Source of the DNA: Candidatus Bathyarchaeota archaeon
GTDB lineage: Archaea; Thermoproteota; Bathyarchaeia; TCS64
Reading direction: 5' to 3'
Assembly: GCA_026394265.1 (NCBI GenBank)
Contig: JAPKYO010000003.1
Location: 1 to 36,778 of the forward strand
Length of the DNA: 36,778 nucleotides
The notes beneath the pieces were generated by a model. The model worked only from the letters and a program-made list of their open reading frames with translations. It ran no database searches and had not been told where the DNA came from. Position 1 is the stretch's first letter, and each line of letters begins with the position of its first letter. The position numbers and the translations under genes were made by a program. This document shows positions 30,850 through 36,778 of this stretch, piece after piece.

Positions 30850-31668
30850 ACGCGCCCCCCCTGGTTCATCGACCTGCTCAAGAGGAACTTCAAGTACAGG
30901 TTCACGCTCGCCAAGGCGTCCCGCATCCCCGGCGTCGGCGCCCTAATGAGCCGGATGCTATTCGACGGCGACGACCTCGTCTACCTCCCCAAGGACAGCG
31001 TCGTCGAGGTAGCCGTCAACCAGCCGATAGACCCCGGCACAAGCACACCCCTCCCAAGCGAGGTGGTCCACCGCTTCATCGACGAGGCCGACTTCCACTG
31101 GGCCATGAACTTCTGCATCTGCCGCGAGTCGAACAGCTGCGAGGACTACCCACGTGACCTCGGCTGCCTCTTCATGGGGGAGGCGGCGAAGAGGATCGAC
31201 CCCAAGCTCGGCCGCCCCGTCACGAGGGAGGAGGCTCACGCGCACATCCGCCGCGCCGACGATGCCGGCCTCATACACGTCATCGGCAGGAACAAGCTCG
31301 ACGCCGTCTGGCTCGACGTAGCCCCCGGGGAGAGGCTGCTAACCGTCTGCAACTGCTGCCCCTGCTGCTGCCTCTGGAAGATGCTACCGAGCCTCAACGG
31401 CGCCATCGGGGGGCGGATAACGAAGATGGAGGGCGTCGAGGTATCCGTCGACCCCTCCGCGTGCGTGGGCTGCGGGGAGTGCGGTAAGGTGTGCTTCGTC
31501 GACGCCATAGAAGTCGAGGGCGGTAAGGCTCGGGTCACCGACCAGTGCCGCGGCTGCGGGCGATGCGTCGAGGCGTGCCCCAACCACGCCATCAAGATAA
31601 CGACACCAACCATAGAAGCAATCGAAAACACGGTAAAGAGAATCCACGAAAACGTGGACGTAAAATGA
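30850..31668 (+). CDS. Cys-rich ferredoxin-like protein with no canonical start codon
   Basis: An iron-sulphur protein with two C-terminal 4Fe-4S motifs (CVGCGECGKVC and CRGCGRCVEAC). An upstream Cys-rich domain has CICRESNSC, a Cys in DLGCLF, and the dense CNCCPCCC run. The first ATG is at 30946, but the same frame is clearly coding for 32 codons before it (PWFIDLLKRNFKYRF, then TLAKASRIPGVGALMSRM). It contains no ATG, GTG or TTG. A strong GGAGG at 30837-30841 points to ACG at 30850 as the start, giving 272 residues. The only canonical start further up, GTG 30814, is cut off by an in-frame TAG at 30829-30831. Function is probably electron transfer or a reductase accessory; the partner is unknown. 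The TGA stop lies one base from the end of the convergent rubrerythrin gene. Confidence 0.72.
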   Translation, partial: TRPPWFIDLLKRNFKYRFTLAKASRIPGVGALMSRMLFDGDDLVYLPKDSVVEVAVNQPIDPGTSTPLPSEVVHRFIDEADFHWAMNFCICRESNSCEDYPRDLGCLFMGEAAKRIDPKLGRPVTREEAHAHIRRADDAGLIHVIGRNKLDAVWLDVAPGERLLTVCNCCPCCCLWKMLPSLNGAIGGRITKMEGVEVSVDPSACVGCGECGKVCFVDAIEVEGGKARVTDQCRGCGRCVEACPNHAIKITTPTIEAIENTVKRIHENVDVK

Positions 31669-31669
31669 G

Positions 31670-32245
31670 TCAGTAGTTCTCGGCGAGTAGCTCGTAGTAG
31701 CTCTGCGCGTGCTTGCACGCCGGGCAGACCTTCGGGGCCTCCTTGCCCTCGTGGACATAGCCGCAGTTCCGACACTTCCACTCCACGACCTTGCCCCTCT
31801 TGAAGACCTCCCCATTCTTCACGTTCTCGAGCAGCTTCCGGTACCGTGCCTCGTGCCTCTTCTCGACCTCGGCGACCTCCTTGAAGCTCTCAGCGACCTT
31901 GTCAAGGCCCTCCTTCCGCGCCACCTTCTCGAAGGCTGGGTAGAGCGTCCCCCACTCCATGTGCTCCCCCTCCGCTGCGGCGAGCAGGTTCTCGGCGGTC
32001 GTCCCTATCCTGCCCGCGGGGTAGGAGGCGATTATCTCGACGTCTCCCCCCTCGAGGTGCTTGAAGAATATCTCCGCGTGCTCCCTCTCGTTGTTAGCCG
32101 TCTCCTCGAAGATGCCCGCGATCTGCTCATAGCCCTCCTTCTTCGCAGCGTTCATGAAGTAGGTGTACCTGTTTCTCGCCTGGCTCTCGCCGGCGAACGC
32201 CTTTAGAAGGTTCTTCTCGGTCTCCGATCCCTTGAGTTTCGCCAT
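31670..32245 (-). CDS. rbr: Rubrerythrin
   Basis: A 191-residue peroxide-scavenging protein of the cytoplasm. The N-terminal ferritin-like di-iron domain (to about residue 145) has the helices with ESQARNRYTYFMNAAKKEGYEQI, EETANNEREHAEIFF and EVAEVEKRHEARY. The C-terminal rubredoxin-like FeS4 domain has the pairs CRNCGYVHEG and CPACKHAQSY. Normal length and complete motifs. It implies an anaerobic or microaerophilic life with oxidative-stress defence, in line with the oxygen-sensitive AOR. A TATA-like CTTTATAAT at about 32280-32288 and a GGTGA ahead of the ATG give a short leader. Monocistronic; TGA stop converging with the ferredoxin-like gene. Confidence 0.95.
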   Translation of the reverse strand: MAKLKGSETEKNLLKAFAGESQARNRYTYFMNAAKKEGYEQIAGIFEETANNEREHAEIFFKHLEGGDVEIIASYPAGRIGTTAENLLAAAEGEHMEWGTLYPAFEKVARKEGLDKVAESFKEVAEVEKRHEARYRKLLENVKNGEVFKRGKVVEWKCRNCGYVHEGKEAPKVCPACKHAQSYYELLAENY

Positions 32246-32296
32246 CGTGTCACCCGTGGATTGGATTTCGTTCTGCTGGATTATAAAGGGTCTCGG

Positions 32297-33322
32297 CTAG
32301 AGGAGTTCGACGGCGGAGGCTTTGAAGCTGATGTAGACCTCTGAGCCGACGTTGAGCCCCATCTCGGCGAGGGTTCGGCGTGTGATGTGTGCGGTGAAGA
32401 CCCTCCCCGCGTCTATCCTGAGCCTTATTATCGTGCCGCTCTCCTCGACGCCGACTATGCGCCCCCTGTACTCGTTCCGCGCGCTCGTCTCGACGGGGGC
32501 CTTGGAGACTATGATGTCCTCGGGCCTGACCCTGACGGCAACACGTCCCTCGCGGCCGACGGCGCAGGCTATCGTGACGCCTCCCCCAACGTCGACGTCC
32601 GACTCCCCGTTGACGCTCCTGCCTATCCCCGAGAAGACGTTGCTGCCGAACCTGTTCGATGCGAGCACATCGACGCCGCCCTCCGCGACTATCCTCCCCG
32701 CCTCAAGCTGGATCACCCGCTCTGCGAGCCTCCCAACCCTCGCGAGGTCGTGGCTCGCCACTACGACGCTCCTCGTGCCGGCCTCCCCCGCGATTATGTC
32801 TGAGACTATGGAGGCGTTCTCCGAATCGAGGTTGGCGGTCGGCTCGTCGAGGATCAGCACCTTTGGGTCGAGGACGAGTGCACGCGCGAGGGAGACCCTC
32901 TGCTGTTCACCGCCGGATATTTTGCGTGCGTCCCTCGTTTCGAAGCCGGGGAGGCGGACCTTGGCGAGGGTCTCGGAGACGCGTCTGGGTATCTCGGCCT
33001 CGGGGGCGCCGCGGAGACGGAGTCCATAGGCGACGTTGTCGAGGACGCTTCCGCGTATGAAGAGGGGGTGCTGGAAGATCATAGTCGCCTCCCCCCTGAG
33101 TTCGGTGGCGACCTGCTTATCCACGGTCCTCCCCCTCCACCTGAGGGTCCCGGCCGTGGGCACGTCGAGCCCGGCTAGGAGTCTGAGGAGGGTCGTCTTG
33201 CCGGCGCCGCTCTCCCCAACGACTCCGAGTGCCTCCCCTTCATCCAGCGAGAGGGTGATGGCGTCGAGGGCGCGCCTGCCCCCGAAGTTCCGCTGGACTC
33301 CTTCAAGCATGAAGAGCTCCAA
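32297..33322 (-). CDS. tupC: Tungstate/molybdate ABC transporter, ATP-binding protein
   Basis: A 341-residue ATPase that powers oxyanion import at the membrane. Walker A is GESGAGKTT (residues 36-44), the signature is ISGGEQQRVSLARAL and Walker B is VLILDEPTANLD. The C-terminal part after about residue 255 is a TOBE/Mop-like regulatory domain, with VRVRPEDIIVSK and then YRGRIVGVEESGTIIRLRIDAG; such domains sense molybdate or tungstate. The start is TTG 33322, abutting the permease stop, or ATG 33310. Third gene of the tupA-tupB-tupC order. TAG stop. The ion cannot be fixed from this subunit, but the binding protein is of the TupA type. Confidence 0.9.
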   Translation of the reverse strand: MELFMLEGVQRNFGGRRALDAITLSLDEGEALGVVGESGAGKTTLLRLLAGLDVPTAGTLRWRGRTVDKQVATELRGEATMIFQHPLFIRGSVLDNVAYGLRLRGAPEAEIPRRVSETLAKVRLPGFETRDARKISGGEQQRVSLARALVLDPKVLILDEPTANLDSENASIVSDIIAGEAGTRSVVVASHDLARVGRLAERVIQLEAGRIVAEGGVDVLASNRFGSNVFSGIGRSVNGESDVDVGGGVTIACAVGREGRVAVRVRPEDIIVSKAPVETSARNEYRGRIVGVEESGTIIRLRIDAGRVFTAHITRRTLAEMGLNVGSEVYISFKASAVELL

Positions 33323-34018
33323 CTATCGCTCCCTCCCGAGCCACGCGATGAGGAAGTTTAGGGAGAGTACGACTATTAGGAGGATGTAGCTGAGGGCGAA
33401 GGCTAGTCCGAGCTCCCCCATGTTTGTCTGCAGGGCGATCGAGGTTGTGAGCACCCTCGTCAAGCCTTCGATGTTCCCCCCGATCATCATCGCGATGCCG
33501 AGTTCGGCGAAGGCCCTGTTGAAGCTGGAGACGAGGGCGAGGGAGACCCCGCTCCAAGCCTCCCTTAGGACGGCGAGGCTGCTCTCGTACTCCGAGGCGC
33601 CGAGGGTTCGGGCGAGGTCCCTCACCCCTACGTCCCTCGCCTCGACGGCGCTCGCCACGAAGCTGATCACAAGCGGGGTAACGAGGACCGCCTCACCGAC
33701 AGCTATGCCCGGCACCGTGTAGAGGAACTGGAGGTACCCCATCGGCCCGCTCCTTGAGAAGAGGATGTACAGGAAGAGGCCGAGGGTGACCGTGGGTACG
33801 CCTACGAGGGCGCTGAAGAGGGTCTTGAGGAACTCCCTACCCCTGAACGATCCGAGGCCGATGGCTACACCTATCGGCATCCCGACGAGTGCAGCCATCC
33901 CGGTCGCGGCTGCGGCGGTCTCGAGGCTCCTCAGGGCTATCTGCATCACCTCGCTGTCCCCGGACAGGATGAGGTGTGCCCCCTGCCATATTCCGTCGAT
34001 TAATGGCTGCCAGCTCAA
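33323..34018 (-). CDS. tupB: Tungstate ABC transporter permease
   Basis: A 231-residue membrane permease with five or six helices of the binding-protein-dependent family. The EAA loop, which docks to the ATPase, is seen in VRDLARTLGASEYESSLAVLREAWSG (read in two parts), and the segment MIGGNIEGLTRVLTTSIALQTNMGE is typical of TupB. The start is TTG 34018 with an AAGGTG ribosome site 8-13 nt before it, in the 37-bp gap after tupA. The TAG stop is directly followed by the TTG of tupC. Second gene of the operon. Confidence 0.9.
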   Translation of the reverse strand: MSWQPLIDGIWQGAHLILSGDSEVMQIALRSLETAAAATGMAALVGMPIGVAIGLGSFRGREFLKTLFSALVGVPTVTLGLFLYILFSRSGPMGYLQFLYTVPGIAVGEAVLVTPLVISFVASAVEARDVGVRDLARTLGASEYESSLAVLREAWSGVSLALVSSFNRAFAELGIAMMIGGNIEGLTRVLTTSIALQTNMGELGLAFALSYILLIVVLSLNFLIAWLGRER

Positions 34019-34055
34019 AAACGGGCACCTTCAAGAGATGGTGGGTTCAGTCCCT

Positions 34056-35069
34056 TTATTTGTATAGGTCGTCGGCGTTGAGGCGGTACTGTGTCGGGCA
34101 CTCCGTGCCCTGGAGGTAGGCGTAGCTCTTCACCCACTCGATTGTGGTCGTGTCTGTGCCCGCGGTCAGCGTCGGTATCCAGGGCGAGAAGACCGTCTTA
34201 CCCTGTACGCCGAATGTGCCGAGGAGGTTCTGCCCATCCGTTGAGACGAGGTACCTCTCGAACGTCATGGCTGCCTCGAAGGTACCCCTCGTGTTCTTCG
34301 CGGGGTTGCAGACCATGACGGAGTAGACGTTGAGCATGTTCTTCTCGGGTCCAACGTACTGGACGAGTTGGATGTTGTTGTTCGCGGTGTTTGTGAGGAA
34401 GCTGGCTACGTCGGTTATCGTGTAGGCGTTCTTCTGGTTGGCTAGCTGGAGTGTGGCTGTCATGCCAGCTCCTGCGGATAGATACCAGGGATCCCCGCTG
34501 GGCGCCTTCTCCGCCGCGAGCTTCGTGGCGTCGAAACCGGCTAGCTTCCAGAGGGAGATCTCCTTCGTGTTTGTGCCGGATTTGTCTCCCCTGCTCACCC
34601 ACATCGCCGTCCCGGCCTCACCCGCTGCGGCGATCTTCTTCAACGCGTCGACTGCTGAGAGCCCCTTGATGCCGGCGGGGTCGCTCGCCGGGCCGACGAT
34701 GAGGAAGTAGTTGTAGGCGACGATCTTGCGGTTCACGCCGGTGCCGTTGCTGAGGAAGACCACCTCAGAGGATGGGGCGTGGACTAGGACGAGGTCGGCG
34801 TCGCCGCGCGCCGCGGTGGCGAGTGCCAGCCCCGTGCCCTGGCTGATGAAGCTCACGTTATACTGCGGGTACTGGGTCTCGAAACTCTTCTTGAGGACGG
34901 ATAGGAATCCGGTCTCGTAGAGGCTTGTGGTGGTGGAGACGATGAGTCGGGTCTTGCCCGCTACTGGCTGGTTGAAGTACCAGACCGCGCCCACGACTCC
35001 GACGACGATTACCACGGCTAGGATGACCGCCGTCTTCTGATTGATCGATATACCCTTCTTCTCTGTCAT
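34056..35069 (-). CDS. tupA: Tungstate-binding protein TupA, membrane-anchored
   Basis: A 337-residue substrate-binding protein that captures tungstate outside the cell. A single hydrophobic helix (about residues 11-31 of this start) after a Lys-rich start acts as signal anchor. The TupA signatures follow: STTTSLYETGFL with the oxyanion-binding TTTS, then SQGTGLALATAARGDADLVL, HAPSSEVVFLSNGTGVNRK and YNYFLIVGPASDPAGI, and later SRGDKSGTNTKE. ATG 35069 is preferred to GTG 35078 because AGGTGA lies 6 nt before it. First gene of tupABC, divergent from moaA. The supply of W matches the AOR in this window. TAA stop. Confidence 0.92.
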   Translation of the reverse strand: MTEKKGISINQKTAVILAVVIVVGVVGAVWYFNQPVAGKTRLIVSTTTSLYETGFLSVLKKSFETQYPQYNVSFISQGTGLALATAARGDADLVLVHAPSSEVVFLSNGTGVNRKIVAYNYFLIVGPASDPAGIKGLSAVDALKKIAAAGEAGTAMWVSRGDKSGTNTKEISLWKLAGFDATKLAAEKAPSGDPWYLSAGAGMTATLQLANQKNAYTITDVASFLTNTANNNIQLVQYVGPEKNMLNVYSVMVCNPAKNTRGTFEAAMTFERYLVSTDGQNLLGTFGVQGKTVFSPWIPTLTAGTDTTTIEWVKSYAYLQGTECPTQYRLNADDLYK

Positions 35070-35146
35070 CGCGTTCACCTATTAACGAAGTGTCTACTCA
35101 TGCATGTCGGATAAGCTTTGCCGTTGTGTTTGTCCGTGCATAAGCG

Positions 35147-35152
35147 TTTTAG
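35147..35152 (+). promoter_or_regulatory. TATA-like box for the moaA-moaD-moaE operon
   Basis: TTTTAG within GCGTTTTAGGG, 32-37 bp before TTG 35184, giving a leader of a few nucleotides. Confidence 0.4.
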
Positions 35153-35183
35153 GGCGCCGAGGAGGGGATAGTTTCGTCAAGGT

Positions 35184-36107
35184 TTGGAGCCACTCGTCGA
35201 CCCCCATGGGAGGCACGTATCGAGCCTCCGCATAAGCGTCACGCAGAGGTGTGACCTCGCCTGCTTCTTCTGCCACAGGGAGGGGGAGCATGACCCGGGG
35301 AAGGAGATGGCCCCCGGCGAGATCGGGCGCATCGTCGAGGTAGCGGCGGAGCTCGGCGTCACTAAGGTAAAGGTCACCGGCGGGGAGCCCCTGATGAGGG
35401 GTGACATTGTCGAGGTCATCAGCCTCATCTCACCTCACGTCAGGGAGGTCTCCATGACGACGAATGCCCTGCTGCTCCCCGGGAGGGCGGCCGCCCTCAG
35501 GGACGTGGGGCTCAAGAGGGTCAACATTAGCCTCCACAGCCTCAAACGGGAGACGGTCAAGAAGATCGCGGGTGTCGACTGCCTCGACGGGGTAAAGGAG
35601 GGGATACGTGCGGCCGACGAGGCGGGGCTGAAACCGATCAAGCTCAACTTCGTCGTCATGAAGGGGCTAAACTCCGATGAGGTACCGGATATGCTCCGCC
35701 TCTCCGCGGAATCGGGGGCGATTCTGCAGCTCATCGAGTACCAGAGCCTCGAGCGGGGCGTGGAGCGTTGGGGGGACCTCTACTATGACTTGACGCCGCT
35801 TGAGCGGGTGTGGGACCGGGAGGCGGTGAGCGTCGAGGAGCAGGTTATGCATAAGAGGAAGCGGTACACGCTCGCCGACGGGGCCACGGTTGAGATCGTG
35901 CGCCCGATCCACAACACCGTCTTCTGCGCCAACTGCAACAGGCTGCGCCTCACGAGCGACGGGCGCCTCAAGCCCTGCCTCATGAGGGGGGACAACCTCG
36001 TCCCCGTGGTGCAACTCTTAAGGAGAGGCGCGGGGAAGGAGGAACTGGTGGACGCCTTCCGGCTGGCGACGAGCAGGAGGGCGCCGTACTGGAGTGAGGA
36101 TAGATGA
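35184..36107 (+). CDS. moaA: GTP 3',8-cyclase MoaA
   Basis: A 307-residue radical SAM enzyme that starts molybdopterin synthesis by converting GTP to the 3',8-cyclo intermediate. The SAM-cluster cysteines are Cys23, Cys27 and Cys30 (CDLACFFC), followed by VTGGEPLMRGD. The second 4Fe-4S cluster, binding GTP, is held by Cys248, Cys251 and Cys265 (CANCNRLR to KPC). The usual C-terminal GG is not present; it ends RRAPYWSEDR, as in some archaeal forms. TTG 35184 follows an AAGG. Its TGA overlaps the moaD ATG by four bases, giving the operon moaA-moaD-moaE. MoaC, the next enzyme in the pathway, is not next to it. Confidence 0.93.
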   Translation: MEPLVDPHGRHVSSLRISVTQRCDLACFFCHREGEHDPGKEMAPGEIGRIVEVAAELGVTKVKVTGGEPLMRGDIVEVISLISPHVREVSMTTNALLLPGRAAALRDVGLKRVNISLHSLKRETVKKIAGVDCLDGVKEGIRAADEAGLKPIKLNFVVMKGLNSDEVPDMLRLSAESGAILQLIEYQSLERGVERWGDLYYDLTPLERVWDREAVSVEEQVMHKRKRYTLADGATVEIVRPIHNTVFCANCNRLRLTSDGRLKPCLMRGDNLVPVVQLLRRGAGKEELVDAFRLATSRRAPYWSEDR

Positions 36108-36349
36108 GGCTACGGGTGCGCTACTTCGCGAGCATACGCGAGTTCACGGGTTTGAAGGAGGAGCAGCTGGATGTCCCCGAGGGCTCCACGGCTGAGGCGC
36201 TTAAGCGCCGGGTCCAGGGGCTACACGACTCCCTCAAGGCTCAGGAGGGCAACATACTCGTGGCCGTGAATGGCTCCTTCGTCGAGCCGAAGCGGGTCCT
36301 CAAGGCGGGGGACGAGGTCGCCCTCTTCCCACCCGTGAGCGGAGGCTGA
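36104..36349 (+). CDS. moaD: Molybdopterin synthase small subunit MoaD
   Basis: An 81-residue ubiquitin-fold sulphur carrier. The C terminus, after the strand VALFPP, is VSGG. Its final Gly is adenylated and thiocarboxylated and then donates sulphur to make the dithiolene of molybdopterin. It begins LRVRYFASIREFTGLKEEQL, as MoaD does. ATG 36104 overlaps the moaA stop (ATGA), and moaE starts 4 bp after the TGA. Confidence 0.93.
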   Translation: MRLRVRYFASIREFTGLKEEQLDVPEGSTAEALKRRVQGLHDSLKAQEGNILVAVNGSFVEPKRVLKAGDEVALFPPVSGG

Positions 36350-36353
36350 GACC

Positions 36354-36776
36354 GTGATCCGGATAACCCGCGACGACTTCAGCGTCGACGAGGAGCTGAA
36401 GCGGCTCATGAAGCCCTCCGTGGGCGGGTTGGTGACGTTTGTGGGCACGGTCCGCGACGAGTCTGAGGCGGGGCGGGTTGAGCGCATGGAGATCGAGGTC
36501 TACCCTGAGATGGCGGAGAAGCAACTCGCAGCCATAAGGGAGGAAGCCATGGAAAAGTTCCTCGTTGAGGACGTCCTCGTCGTCCACAGGTACGGCGACC
36601 TCCGTGTCGGGGATAACATCGTCCTCGTCGCCGTCTCCGCCGGGCACCGCAAAGCGGCCTTCGACGCCTGCGCGTACGTCATTGACGAACTGAAGAAGCG
36701 GGTGCCCATCTGGAAGAGGGAGCACACCCCCTCGGGGGCGCGCTGGGTGGAGGCTGGAAGACCTGACGAAGATTGA
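36354..36776 (+). CDS. moaE: Molybdopterin synthase catalytic subunit MoaE
   Basis: A 140-residue catalytic subunit which with MoaD converts precursor Z (cPMP) to molybdopterin. Landmarks are GGLVTFVGTVRDESEAGRV, the VVHRYGDLRVGDNIVLVAVSAGHRKAAFDAC core with the conserved His-Arg, and the catalytic-Lys region LKKRVPIWKREHT. GTG 36354 lies 4 bp after the moaD stop. The gene is complete, with TGA at 36774-36776, two bases before the window ends. Last visible gene of the operon. Confidence 0.93.
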   Translation: MIRITRDDFSVDEELKRLMKPSVGGLVTFVGTVRDESEAGRVERMEIEVYPEMAEKQLAAIREEAMEKFLVEDVLVVHRYGDLRVGDNIVLVAVSAGHRKAAFDACAYVIDELKKRVPIWKREHTPSGARWVEAGRPDED

Positions 36777-36778
36777 CC

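Noticed and set aside
1..36778. Genome-wide reading of UAG as pyrrolysine
   Set aside because: UAG ends 19 of the 37 genes other than pyk, in several cases with no family-like sequence beyond it, so UAG is a normal stop here and any recoding must be local.

Overview
This is a GC-rich window from an archaeal genome, most likely a Thermoproteota (TACK)-type lineage; I cannot place it more finely from sequence alone. The archaeal evidence is a PDCD5/TFAR19 homologue, A/T-rich TATA-like boxes centred about 25-30 bp before start codons (leaderless genes with ATG, GTG or TTG starts), a THEP1-like NTPase, a TupABC tungstate transporter and many tightly overlapped short operons. There are 38 protein genes, no rRNA or tRNA genes, no CRISPR array and no transposase.

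Layout. 1-5.0 kb: end of an NHL-propeller protein, an AlaX-type tRNA editing protein, an alpha-toroid (cyclase-fold) protein, an MFS transporter and a LemA-HtpX pair. 5.0-10.1 kb: a ThDP enzyme, an M20 peptidase, and a polyferredoxin fused by overlap to a tungsten aldehyde ferredoxin oxidoreductase. 10.1-12.4 kb (minus strand): pyruvate kinase, a phosphodiesterase and an L-rhamnose mutarotase. 12.5-16.7 kb: an NTPase and a first three-subunit xanthine-dehydrogenase-family (XDH-family) enzyme. 16.7-18.8 kb (minus): an orphan DMSO-reductase-family enzyme. 18.9-20.7 kb: a short pyrophosphatase-like protein, XdhC, and an unrecognised Cys-rich protein. 20.7-21.0 kb: the only gene-free stretch over 300 bp, holding a diverged tandem duplication. 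21.0-25.3 kb (minus): a second three-subunit XDH-family enzyme plus MocA. 25.5-32.2 kb: a zinc/cadmium-type P-ATPase, an EamA transporter, a GNAT enzyme, PDCD5, an MFS transporter, a Cys-rich ferredoxin-like protein and rubrerythrin. 32.3-36.8 kb: the tungstate transporter TupA-TupB-TupC (minus), then MoaA-MoaD-MoaE (plus).

How it fits together. Much of the window serves molybdopterin enzymes. TupABC brings in oxyanion, MoaA/D/E make molybdopterin, MocA and XdhC finish and insert cofactor for the two XDH-family enzymes, and the AOR and DMSO-reductase-type enzymes are further users. MoaC, MoeA/MogA and MobA are not in the window.

Most unusual points. The pyruvate kinase frame is interrupted by one in-frame UAG at codon 416, yet continues for 61 well-conserved C-terminal residues and ends exactly where the next gene starts. 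A second gene (30850-31668) has coding-quality sequence upstream of its first ATG but no canonical start; it needs either an ACG start or readthrough of another UAG. UAG is otherwise the commonest stop here (19 of the 37 other genes), so genome-wide recoding is unlikely. Other points are three convergent gene pairs that share one CTAG as both stops, several operator-like palindromes at promoters, and the non-coding duplication.
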